From assembly GCA_023375785.1 (NCBI GenBank), contig SZWC01000082.1, positions 267,243 through 331,242 on the forward strand: a DNA stretch of 64,000 bases, given 5' to 3'. This document shows, one piece after another, positions 1-11,140 of this stretch (the first letter of the stretch is position 1; every line of letters starts with the position of its first letter). This stretch comes from Penium margaritaceum (taxonomy: Eukaryota; Streptophyta; Zygnematophyceae; Desmidiales; Peniaceae). The notes under the pieces are model-generated. The model was not told where the DNA came from and did not search any database. It worked only from the letters and a program-made list of their open reading frames with translations. Both the position numbers and the translations under genes were made by a program.

Positions 1-3000
1 GGAGCAAGTCCGAGGATGGTGGAGCAAGCCAAAGAATGGTGAAGCCAGCCAAAGAATGGTGGAGCAAGCCAGGGAACAGTGGAGCCAGCCAGAGAACTGT
101 GGAGCAAGCCAGAGAATGGTGGAACAAGCCAGAGAATGATGGAGAAAGCAAGAGATAGGTGGAGCAAGCCACATAAAGATGGAGCAAGAAACAGAAAAGT
201 GGAGAAAGCTAATGCAAGGTGGAGCAAGCCAGAGAATGGTGGAACAAGGCATAGAAAGGTGGAGCAAGGCAGAGAACAGTGGATCAAGCCAGAGTACGAT
301 GGAGCAAGCCATATAAAGTTGGAGCAATCGAGAGAAAGGTGAAGCAAGCCAGAGAACGGTGGAGCAAGCCAGAGAATGGTGGATCAAGGCAGAGAATAGT
401 GGAGCAAGCCAGAGTACGATGGAGCAACCTAGAGAAAGGTGGAGCAAGCCAGGGAAAGGTTGAGCAAGCAAGAGAAGAGTGGAATAAGCTAGGGAACGGT
501 GGAGCAAGTCAGAGAATGGTGGAGCAAGCCAGAGAATGGTAGAGCAAGCCAGAGAACGGTAGAGCAAGCCAGAGAATGGTGGAGAAAACAAAAGAATAGC
601 AGAGCAAGACAGGGAATGGTGCAGCAAGCCAAAGAATGGTGGAGCAAGCCAAAGAAAGGTGGAGCAAGCCAGATAATAATGGAGCATGCAAGAGAAATGT
701 GGAGCAAGCTAAAGCAAGATGGAGCAAGCCACATAATGGTGGAACAAGCCAGAGAAAGGTGGTTCAAGCCAGAGAAAGGTGGAGCATGCCACAGGAAGGT
801 GGAGCAAGCCAGAGAAAGGTAGAGCATGCCAGAGAACGGTTGAGCAAGCCAGAGAATGGTGATGCAAGCCAGAGAACGGTTAAGCAGGCCAGAGAACAAT
901 GGAGCAACCCACAGAAAGGTGGAGCAAGCCTGAGAAAGGTGGAGCAAGTCAAAAACAGTGGAGCAAGCGAAAGAATGGTCGAGCAAGCCAGGGAAAGGTG
1001 GAGCAAGCCATAAAGAGTGGAGCAAGCCATAAAGAGTGGAGCAAGCAAGAGAAATGTTGAGCAAGCAAGAGAAAGGTGGAGCCAGTAAGAGAACGATGGA
1101 GCAAGTCAGAGAACAGTGGAGCAAACAAAAGAACGGTGGAGCAAGCCAAAATATGGTGGAGCAAGCGAGAGAAAGGTGGAGCAAGCCAGAGAAAGGTTGA
1201 GCAAGCCAGAGAACGGTAGAGCAAGTCAGAGAACAAAGGAGCAAGTCCCAGTATGGTGGAGCAAGCCAAAGAATGGTGAAAGTAGTCCAGAGAATAGTGG
1301 AGCAAGCCAGGGAACGGTGGAGCAAGCCAGAGACCTTTAAAGCAAGCCAGAGAACAATGGAGCAAGCTTGAGAAAAATGGAGCAAGCCAGAGAACAGTGG
1401 AGAAAGCAATAGATTGGTGCTGCAATCCAGAGAACGGAAGGGCAGGCCACAGAAGGGTGGAGCAAGCCAGAGAACAGCGGAGGAAGCCAGAGAATGGTGA
1501 AGTTGGCTAGAGAACAGTGGAGCAAGCCAAAAAAAGGTGGAGCAAGGCAAAGAGGGGGGGAGCAAGCCAGAGAACGGTGGAGCAAGCCAGAGAACGGTGG
1601 AGCAAGCAAGAGTACGGCGGAGCAAGCCAGAGAATGGTGGAGCAAGCAAGAGAATAGCGGAGCAAGCAAGAGAACGGTGGAGCAAGTCCGAGATTGGTGA
1701 AGCAAGTCAGAGAACGGGAGAGCAAGCCAGAGAACGGTTGAGTAAGCCAGAGGACAGCGGAGCAAGCCAGGGAACGGTTGTGCAAGCCAGAGAACGGTAG
1801 AGCAAGCCAGAGAACGGTAGAGCAAGCCAGATAACAATGGATCAAGCACGAGAAAGGTGGAGCAAGCTAAAGCAAGTTGGAGTAAGCCATAGAATGATGG
1901 AACAAGCCAGAGAAAGGTGGATAGAGTCAGAGGAATGTGGAGCACACCACAGAAAGGTGGAGCAAGCCAGAGAAAGAAGGAGGAAGCCAGAGAACGGTGG
2001 AGCAAGCCAGAGAATGATAAAGCAAGCCAGAGAACGGTGGAGCAAGCCAGAGAACAATGGAGCAATTCAGAGAAAGGTAAAGCAAGCCAGAGAAAGGTGG
2101 AGCAAGCCAGAGAAAGATGGAGCAAGCTAGAGAACAGTATGGCAAGCTAGAAAACAGTGGAGCAAGTCCGAGAACGGTGGAGCAAGCCAAAGAACAGTGC
2201 AGCAAGCTAGAGAACAAACAGCAAGCTAGAGAACGGTGGAGCAAGCCAGAGAACGGTGGAGCAAGCCAGAGAACGGTGGAGCAAGTCAAAAAATGGTGGA
2301 GTAAGTCAGAAAATCATGGAGCTAGTCAGAGAATGGTGAAGCAAGTCAGAGTACGGTGGATGAAGTCAGAGAACCATGGAGCAAGTCAGAGAATGGAGGA
2401 GCAAGCTACAAAACGGTGAAGCAAGCCAGAGAATGGTGGAGCAAGCTAGAGAACAAAGAGCAAGCAAGAGAATGGTGGAGCGAGCTAGGGAAAGGTGGAT
2501 CAAGCCAAAGAGGGGTGGAGCAAGCTTGTGAAAGTTGAAGCAAGCCAGAAAAAGGTGGAAGAGGCCAGAGAATTGTGGAGCAGGCCAGAAAATGGTGGAG
2601 AAAGCCAGACAATAATGGAGCAAGTCAGAGAACGGCATAGCAAGCCAAAGAAAAGTGGAGCAAGCCAGATAACAGTGGAGCAAGGCAGAGGAAGGTGGAG
2701 CAAGCCACAGCATGGTGGAGAAAGTCCGAGAACGGTGGTTCAAGCCAGAAAATGGTGGACCAAGTCAGGGAATGGTGAAGCAAGCAAGATACCGGTGGAG
2801 CAATCAACAGAACAGTGGAGCAAGCCTGAGAACGGTAGAGCAAGTTAAAGAATGGTGGAGCAAGTGAGAGAACGTTGGAGCTAGCTAGAGAACAGTGGAC
2901 CAAGCAAGAGAACAGTGGAGCAAGCCAGAGAACGGTGGAGGAAGCCAGACTATGGCAAATCAACCCAGAGAATGGTAGAACAAGCCAAAGAACGGTGGAG

Positions 3001-5984
3001 CAAGCCAGAGAATGGTGGAGCCAGCGAGAGAATAGTGGAACAAGGCAGAGAACGGTGGAGCAAGCTAGAGAAAGGTGGAGGAAGTCAGATAACGGTGGAG
3101 CAAGCCAGATAACGGTAGAGAAAGTGAGGGAAAGCTGGAGCAAGCCAGAGTAAGGTGGAACAAGCAAGAGGAAGGTGGAGCATGCCAAATAAAGGTAGAG
3201 CACGCCAAAGAAAGACGGAGCAAGCAAGAGAATGTTAGAGCACGACAGAGAACAGTGGGGCAAGCCAGACAACAGTGGAGCAAGCACGATAACGGTGGAG
3301 CAAGCCAGAGAAAGGTGGAGCATGCCAAAGTAAGGTGGAGCAAGTCATATAACAGTGGAGCAAGTCAGAGAACGGTTGAGCAAGCCAAGGACCGGTGGAG
3401 CAAGCCAAAGAACGGTATAGCAAGGCAGAGAACAGTGGAGCAAGCCAGAGAACTGTGGAGCAAGCCAAAGAACGGTGGAGCAAGCTAGAGAACGATGGAG
3501 CAAGCCATAGATGGGTCGAGGAAGCCAGAGAACAGTGGAGCAAGCCAGAGATCAGTAGAGCAAGCCAGAGATCAGTGCAGCAAGCTAGAGAACGGTGGAG
3601 CAAGCCAGAGAACGGTGAAGCAAGCAAGAGAACGACGGAGCAAGCTAGAGAACGGTAGAGCTAGCCAAAGAAAGGTGAAGCAAGCCAAGGAACGGTGGAG
3701 CTAGCCAGAGAATGGTGGAAAAAGCGTAAGGACGGTAGAGCAAGCCATAGAATAATGGAGCAAGCAAGAGAACCGTGGAGAATGTCAAAGAATGGTGGAG
3801 TGGAGCAGGCTTGAGAATGGTAGAGCTAGCCAAATAACAGTGGAGCAAGCCAAAAAACGGTGGAGTAAGTCAGAGACAGTGGAGCAAGCCGGAGAAGGGT
3901 AGAGCAAGCCAAAGAGTGGCATTGCAAGCCAGAGAACAGCAGAGGAAGCAAGAGAACAGTGGGGCAAGCCAGAGAATGGTGGAGCAAGCCATTGAACGGT
4001 AGAGCAAGTCAGAGAACAGTGGAGCAAGCTAGAGAACGGTGAAGCAAGACAGAGAACGCTGGCGCAAGCCACAGAACAGTGGAGCAAGCCAGAGAACAGT
4101 GGAGCAAGCCATAGAACGGTGGAGCAAGTCAGCAAACAATGGAGCAAGCCAGGGAACAGTGGAGCAAGCAAGAGAACAGAGGAGCAAACCATAGAACAGT
4201 AGAGCAAGCCAGAGAACGGTGGAGCAAGCCAAAGAATGGAAGAGCAACCAAGAGAACGGTGACGCAAGCCAGAGAAGAATGGAGCAAGCCAGACAACGGT
4301 CGAGCAAGCCAGAGAATGGAGGAGCAATCTAGAGAATGGTGGAGCACACCAGAGAACTGTAAAGCAAGCCAGGGAACGGTGGAGCAATCGCGGAAACGAA
4401 AATGAAGCCAGAGAACAGTGGAGCAAGCCAGACAACGGTGGAGGAAGTCAAGCAAAGATGGAACATGCCAGAGAAAGGTAGAGCAAGTTAAAGAACGGTG
4501 GAGCAAGTCAGTGTACGGTTAGGCATGTCATAGATTAGTGAAGCAAGCCAGAGAACGGTACATGAACCTAGAGAACGGTGAAGCAAGCCAGAGAGTAGTG
4601 GAGCAAGCCAGAGAAAGGTGGAGCAAGCCAGAGAAAGGTGAAGCAAGCCAGAGAAAGGTAGAGATAGCCTGAGAAAGGTGAAGCAAGCCAGAGAAAGGTT
4701 GAACAAGAGAATGGTACAGAAAATCAGAGGACGTTGGTGCAAGCCAGAAAACGGTGGAGCAAGTCAGAGAATGGTGGAGCAAGCAAGAGAACATTTGAGC
4801 AACCTTGAGAATAGTGGAGCAAGCCTGAGAGCAGTGGAGCAAGTCAGAGAATGGTTTAACAAGTCACTGAATGATGGAGCAAGCCAGAGAATGGTGGAGC
4901 AAGCAAGAGAACGGTGGAGCAAGCCAGAGAACGGTGGAGGAAGTCAAAAAAAGGTGGAACATGCCGGAGAAAGGTGGAGCGATTTCAAGAACGGTGGAGC
5001 AAGTCAGTGTACGGTTAGGCATGGCATAGAAAAGTGAAGCAAGCCAGAGAACGGTACATCAAGCTAGAGAACGGTGGAGCAAGAAAGAGAACACTGGAGC
5101 AAGCTCGAGAACGGTAGAGGAACCCAGAGAAAGGTGGAGCAAGTCAAAGAATGGTGGAGCAAGTTGGAGAACAGTGGAGTAAGCCAGGGAGAGGTGGAAG
5201 AGCGAGAGAAAGGTGGAGCAACCAAGAGAAAGGTGGAGCACGCCAGGGTAAGAGCAAGCCAGAGAAAGGTGGAGCAAGCAAAACAACATTGTAACAAGTC
5301 AGAGAATAGTGGAGCAAGCCAGATAATGGTTGAGCAAGCCAGTGAACGGTGGAGCAAGCCAGAGAACAACGAGCAAGCCAGAGAAAGTTGCAGCAAGTCA
5401 CAGAACAATGGAGCAAGTCACAGAATAATGGAGCAAGTCGAAGAACGGTGGAGCAAACCTGATAACGGTTGAGCAAGCCAGAGAACGGTGGAGCAAGCCA
5501 GAGAACATGGAGGAAGCCAGAGGACAGTGGAGCAAGCCAGAGAACTGTGGAGCAAGCCAGAGAACAGTGGAGCAAGCCAGAGAACAATAGAGCAAGCTTG
5601 AGGTTGGTGGAGCAAGCCAGGGAAAGATGAAGCAAGACAGAGAGTGGTGGAGAAAGCCAGTGAACGCTTGAGAAAGACAAAGAACAGTGCAGCAAGACAG
5701 AGAACGGTCGAGCAATCCAGAAAACGGTGGAGCCAGCCAAAACAAAGGTGGAGCAAGCTAGAGAAAAGTAGAGCAAGCTTGAGAACGGTGGAGCAAGCAA
5801 GAGAACGTTGGAGCAAGCAAGAGAACTGTTGAGCAAGCTAGAGAACGGCAGAGCAAGCCAGAGAACAGTGGAGCAAGCCAGAGAACAGTGGAACAAGCCA
5901 GAGAATGGTGGAGCAAGTCAGAGAATGGTGGAGCAAGCCAACGCACGGTAGAGCAACCCAGAGAACGCCGGATCAAGCCAGAGA
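1..5984 (+). repeat. 20-bp satellite array, + orientation, block 1
   Basis: Tandem array of a 20-bp unit with consensus GGAGCAAGCCAGAGAACGGT, running from the window edge to the first transposon. The GGAGCAAGCC half is well conserved. The other half varies most at its end (AACGGT, AATGGT, AAAGGT, AACAGT). Most units keep exact 20-bp phase, with occasional 1-base shifts, for example near 950-970 and 2210-2220. The unit has no stop codon in any of the six frames, so long spurious reading frames with a 20-residue periodic peptide cross the array in both directions. I see no sign that they are genes: frames drift, stops come from ordinary point changes, and start and end points are arbitrary. Confidence 0.97.
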
Positions 5985-5992
5985 ACGGCGGA

Positions 5993-6320
5993 TAAGGGTG
6001 CACGCCGGGTAAGATTCCCGGATCTCAGCTTAGATACTGATCCCCGGTTCTGGATCCTAAAATGGATTTGGATCCTCGGATCCAAGAAAAGATCCCCGTA
6101 TCCTAGGGATCCCCGAATCTTTTCCGGATCCTATAGGGTGAGCAAGGACAATGCCTCACATTTTTTACTCCTAACCCCGTTTTCCCCTCCTTTTTATGTG
6201 GTTAAAAGATCCCCGGATCCCGGATCGAATCTTGACCAAGGATCCGGATCCCCGGATCTGGATCCGGATCCGGGTTCCCGGATAAGATCCCCGGATCCTA
6301 GGATTTGGTGTGCAGCCTTA
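5993..6320 (-). mobile_element. Short non-autonomous hAT-type element, copy 1 (MITE-like)
   Basis: A 328-bp insertion in the satellite. Its ends are TAAGGGTGCACGCC on the left and the complement of TAAGGCTGCACACC on the right. It is flanked by a perfect 8-bp duplication, acggcgga, at 5985-5992 and 6321-6328. Eight-base duplications with short inverted ends starting TA are typical of the hAT superfamily. It has no coding capacity. The interior is packed with GGATCC and CCGGATC motifs and is richer in GC than the other two copies. Its left end matches the right ends of copies 2 and 3, so it lies in the opposite orientation. Confidence 0.9.
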
Positions 6321-9300
6321 ACGGCGGACCAGGGTGTATAATGGTGGAGCAAGCCAGAGAACGGTGGAGCAAGTAAAAGAAAAATGGAGCAAGTTAGAGT
6401 ACCGTGGAGCAAGCCAGAAAATGGTGGAGGATGTGAGAGAGCAGTGGAGCAAGTCACAGAATGGTGGAGCAAGCCAGAGAACAGTATAGCAAGCTAGAAA
6501 ACGGTGGAGCAAGCCATAGAATGGTGGAGCACGTCAGAGAACAGTGGAGCAAGTTATAAAATGGTGGAGCAAGCAAGAGAATGTTAGAGCACGCCAGAGA
6601 ATGGTGGAGCAAGCCAGAGAATGATGGAGCAAGCCAGAGGATGGTGGAGCAAGTCAAAAAATGCTGGAGCAAGCCAGAGAATTGTGGTGTAAGTAAAACA
6701 ATGGTGGCACAAGGATGAGAACAGTGGAGCAAGTCAGAGAATGGTGGAGCACACCAGAGAACAGTGGAGCAAGCCAGAGAACGGTGGAGCAGTCTAGAGA
6801 ATGGTGGAGCAAGCCACAGAACTGTGGAGCAAGGTAGAGAATGGTGGAGCAAGCCAGAGAGCGGTTGAGCAAGCCAGAGAACAGTGGATCAAGCCAAAGA
6901 AAGGTGGAGCGAGCCAGAGAAAGGTGAAGCAAGCCAGAGAAAGGTGGAGCAAGCCAGAGAAAGGTGGACCAAGCCAAAGAAAGGTGGAGCAAGGGAACGG
7001 TGGAGAAAGCTAGAGAATGGTGGTGCAAGCCAGAAAACGGTGGAGCAAGTCAGAGAATGGTGGAGCAAGCCAGAGAACGTTGGAGCAATCAAGAGAATAG
7101 AGGAGCAAGTCAGAGAACAGTGGCGTAAGCCAAATAATGATGGAGTAAGCAAGAGAACGGTGGAGCAAGCCAGAAAACAGTCAAGGAAGCCAGGGAAAGG
7201 TGGAGCAAGCCAAAGAACTGTGGAGCAAGTCAAAGAACTATGTAGCCAGCAAGAGAACAGTGGAGCAAGCCAGAAAACGGTAGTGCAAGACAGAGGACGG
7301 TGGAGAAAGCTAGAGAACGGTGGAGCAAGCCAGAGAAAAGTGGAGCAAGCCAGAGAACGGTGAAGCAAGCCAGAGAAAGGTGGAGCAAGCCAGAGAACGG
7401 TGGAGCAAGCCAGAGAAGAGTGGAGCAATCCAGAGAAAGGTGGAGCAAGCCAGAGAAAGGTGGAGCAATCCAGAGAAACGTGGAGCAAGTCAGAGAATGG
7501 TGGAGAAAGCCAGAGAACGGTGGAGCAAGCCAGGGATAAATGGAGCAAGCCAGAGAAAGGCGGAGAAAGAAAGAGAACGGTCAAGTAAGCTTGAGAATGG
7601 TGGAGCAAGCCAGAGAAAGGTGGAGCAGGCAAGAGAACGCTTGAGCAAGCCAAAGATAGGTGGAGAAAGCAAGGGAACGTTGGAACAAGTCAGAGAATAG
7701 TGGAGCAAGCCAGAGAACGGTGGAAGAAGCGAGAGAACAGTGGAGCACACCAGAGGACGGCGGAGCAAGCTAGAGAACGGTGGAGCAAGTGAGAGAACGG
7801 TGGAGCAAGCCAGAGAACTGTGGAGCAAGTCAGAGAAGGTTGGAGCAAGCCAGAGAACGGTAGAGTAAGCAAGAGAATGGCGGAGCACGCCAAAGAATGG
7901 CAGAGCAAGCCAGAGATCAGTGGTGCAAGCCAGTGAATGGTGGAGTAAGCCATAGTACGGTGGAGCAAGTCAGCGAAGGGTATCCCAACCCAGAGAATGG
8001 TGGAGCAAGCTAGAGAACGGTGGTGCAAGCCAGTGAACGGTTGACCAAGCTAGAGGACTGTGGAACAAGCGATACAATGATGGAGCAAGTAAGAGAACAT
8101 TGGAGCAAGCCAGTGAAGGGTGGGGCAAGCCAGAAAACAGTGGAGCAAGCCAGAGAAAGGTAGAGCAAGAAAATGGTGAAGAAAGCCAGAGAACGGTGGT
8201 GCAAGCCAGAAAACAGTGGAGAAGGTCAGAGAATGGTGGAGAGAGCCAGAGAACTTTGGAGCAATCCTGGGAACTGTGGATCAAGCCTGAAAACTGTGAA
8301 GCAAATCAGAGAACGTTGGAGCAAGTCAAAGAATGGTGGAGCAAGCCAAAGAACGGTGAAACAAGCAAGAGAACGGTGGAGCAAGCAAGAGAACGGTGGA
8401 GGAAGCCAAAGAAAGGTTGAACAAGTCAGAGAATAGTGGAGCAAGCAAGAAAACGGTGGAGCAAGCAAGAGGACGGTGGAGCAACCAGAGAACGGTGGAG
8501 GAAGCGAGAGAATGGTGGAACAGGCCCGAGAAAGATGAAGCAATTTAGAGAATGGTGGAGGAAGTCAGAGAACGGTGGAGCAAGCCAGAAAACGGTGGAG
8601 CACGCTAGAGAATAGTAGAGAAAGCCAGAGAATGGTGGAGAAAGCTCGATAATGGTGGAGCAAGCCAAGGAAAGGTGGAGCAAGCCAGAGAAAGGCTGAG
8701 CAAGCAAGAGAAAGGTGGAGCACGCCAGAGAAAGATGGAGAAAGCCAGAGAAAGTTGGAGCAAGAAAAAGAACGCTGGAGCGAGTTAGAGAACAGCAGAG
8801 CAAGCCAGAGAACGGAGGAGCAAGTGAGAGAACAGTAGAGCAGGCTAGAGAAAGGTGGGGCAAGCCAAGGAAAAGTGGGACAAGTCACAGATCAGTTGAT
8901 GAAGTCAGAAAACGGTGAGAAAGTCTGACAACAGTGGAGCAAGCCAGAGAATGGTTGAGCAAGCCAGAGACAAGTGGAGCAAGCCAGAGAAGGGAAGAGC
9001 AAGCCAAAGAACGGTGGAGCAAGCCAGAAAACGGTGGAGCAAGCCAGAGAACGGTGGAGCAAGTCTGCGAACGGTGGAGCAAGCCAAGCAAAGGTGGAGC
9101 AAGCCAAAGAAGGTGTAGCAAGCCAGAAAACGATGGGGCAAGCCAGAGAATGGTGGAGCAAGACAAAGAACAGCGGAGCAACCCAGAGAATGGTGGAGCA
9201 AGCCAGAGAAGGGTGGAGCAAGCAAGAGAACGGTGGAGCAATGCAGATAACAGTGGAGCAACCCAGAGAATGGCAGAGCAAGCCAGAGAACAATGGAGCA

Positions 9301-10500
9301 AGCCAGAGAATAGCGGAGCAAGCCAGGGAGCGGTGGAGTGAGCCAGAGAACGATGGAGCAAGCCAGATAACAATGGAGGAAGCAAGAGGAAGTTGGATTA
9401 ATACAGAGCAAGGTGGAGCAAGCTGGAGAACGTTGGAGCAAGCCAGAAAACGGTGGAGCAAGCTAGAGAACGGTGGAGCAAGCTATAGAAAAATTGAGCA
9501 ATCCAGAGAAAGGTGGAGCAAGCCAGAGAACGGTGGACTAGCCAGAGAAAGGTAAAGCAAGCCATAGAAAGGTGGAGCAAGCAAGAGAATGTTGGAGCAA
9601 GTCAGAGAATAGTGGAGCAAGCCAGAGAATGGTGGAGCAAGTGAGAGAATGGTGGAGCAAGCCAGAGAAAGGTTGAGCAAGCCAAAGAAAGGTGGAGCAA
9701 GTCAGAGAACGGTGGAGCAAGTCAGAGAACGGTGGAAAAGTCTGAGAACAGTGGAGCAATCCAGAGAACGGTTGAGAAAGCCAGAGAGTAGTGGAGCAAT
9801 TCCAAGAATGGTGGAGCAAGCACAAGATCAGTGGAGCAAGTCATAGAACTGTAGAGCAAGCCAGAGAACGGTGGAGCAAGCCAGAGAACGGTGGAGCAAG
9901 CCAGAGATTGGTGGAGCAAGCTAGAGAATGGTGGAGCGAGCTAGAGAACAGTGGAGCAAGCCAGAGAATGGTGGAGGAAGCAAGAGAATGGTGGAGCAAG
10001 ACAAATAGGTGGAGCAAGCCAGAGAAAGGGAGGGCAAGGCAGAGAATGGTGGAGCAATCCTAAGAACGGTGGAGCAAACCAGAGAATGGTAGAGCAAGCA
10101 AGAGAACGGTGGAGCATGTCAAAGAGTGGTGGAGCGAGCCAGAGAATGGTAGAGCAAGCCAGATAATGATGAAGCAAGCCAGAGAACGGCAGAGCAAGCC
10201 AGAGAACGGTGAAGCAAGCTAGAGAACAGTGGAGGAAGCCAGAGGACGGTGGAGAAATTCAGAGAAGGGTGGAGCAAGCCGGAGAATGGTACGGAAAGCT
10301 AGAGAATGGCGGAGCAAACCAGAGAATGGCGGAGCAAGCCAAAGAACGGTGGATCAAGCCAAAGAACGGTGGAGCAAGCCATAGAATGGTGCAGCAAGTA
10401 AGAGAACGGTAGAGCAAGCTAGAAAATGGTGGAGCAAGCCAGAGAACGCTGGCTCAAGCCAGAGAACGGTGGAGCAAGCCAGAGAACGGTTGAGCAAGCC

Positions 10501-10880
10501 ATAGAACGGTGGAGAAAGTTAAAGAACAGTGAAGAATGCCAGTGAATAGTGGAGCAAGCTAGAGAAAAGTGGAGCAAGCCAGAGAACGGTTGAGCAAGCC
10601 ATAGAACGGTGGAGAAAGTTAAAGAACAGTGAAGAATGCCAGTGAATAGTGGAGCAAGCTAGAGAAAAGTGGAGCAAGCCAGAGAACGGTGAAGCAAGCC
10701 AGAGAACGCTGGAGCAAGCCAGAGAACGATGGAGCAAGCCAGAGAACGGTGGAGAAAGTTAAAGAACAGTGAAGAATGCCAGTGAATAGTGGAGCAAGCT
10801 AGAGAAAAGTGGAGCAAGCCAGAGAACGGTGAAGCAAGCCAGAGAACGCTGGAGCAAGCCAGAGAACGATGGAGCAAGCC
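10501..10880 (+). repeat. Recent higher-order duplication in the satellite (100- and 140-bp units)
   Basis: The 140 bp at 10601-10740 recur at 10741-10880 with a single difference (atagaacggt against agagaacggt at the start). The 100 bp at 10501-10600 match 10601-10700 except for two bases at the end. These blocks are 5 and 7 satellite units long. Neighbouring single units differ far more from one another, so these are recent multi-unit duplications, as expected from unequal exchange or replication slippage. Confidence 0.93.
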
Positions 10881-10900
10881 AGAGAACGATGGCGCAAGCC

Positions 10901-11140
10901 AGAGAACAGTGGAGCAAGCCAGAGAAGGATGGAGCAAGCCAGAGAATGGCGGAGCAAGCCAGAGAAATGTGGAGCACACCAGAGAATGGTGGAGCAAGCC
11001 AGAGAACGATGGAGCAAGCCAGAGAACAGTGGAGCAAGCCAGAGAAGGATGGAGCAAGCCAGAGAATGGCGGAGCAAGCCAGAGAAATGTGGAGCACACC
11101 AGAGAATGGTGGAGCAAGCCAGAGAACGATGGAGCAATAC
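10901..11140 (+). repeat. Recent higher-order duplication in the satellite (120-bp unit, two copies)
   Basis: Positions 10901-11020 and 11021-11140 are identical apart from two bases in the last unit (caagcc against caatac). The block is six satellite units long and contains distinctive variants (AGAGAAGGAT, AGAGAATGGC, AGAGAAATGT, GGAGCACACC) that make the match unambiguous. Confidence 0.93.

Noticed and set aside
1-5984. CRISPR-like array of regularly spaced repeats
   Set aside because: There are no unique spacers between repeats; the units are contiguous 20-mers and no cas-like genes are present.
5993-6320. A regulatory or cloning-type cluster of GGATCC sites
   Set aside because: The motif cluster is the interior of a short hAT-type element with inverted ends and an 8-bp target duplication.
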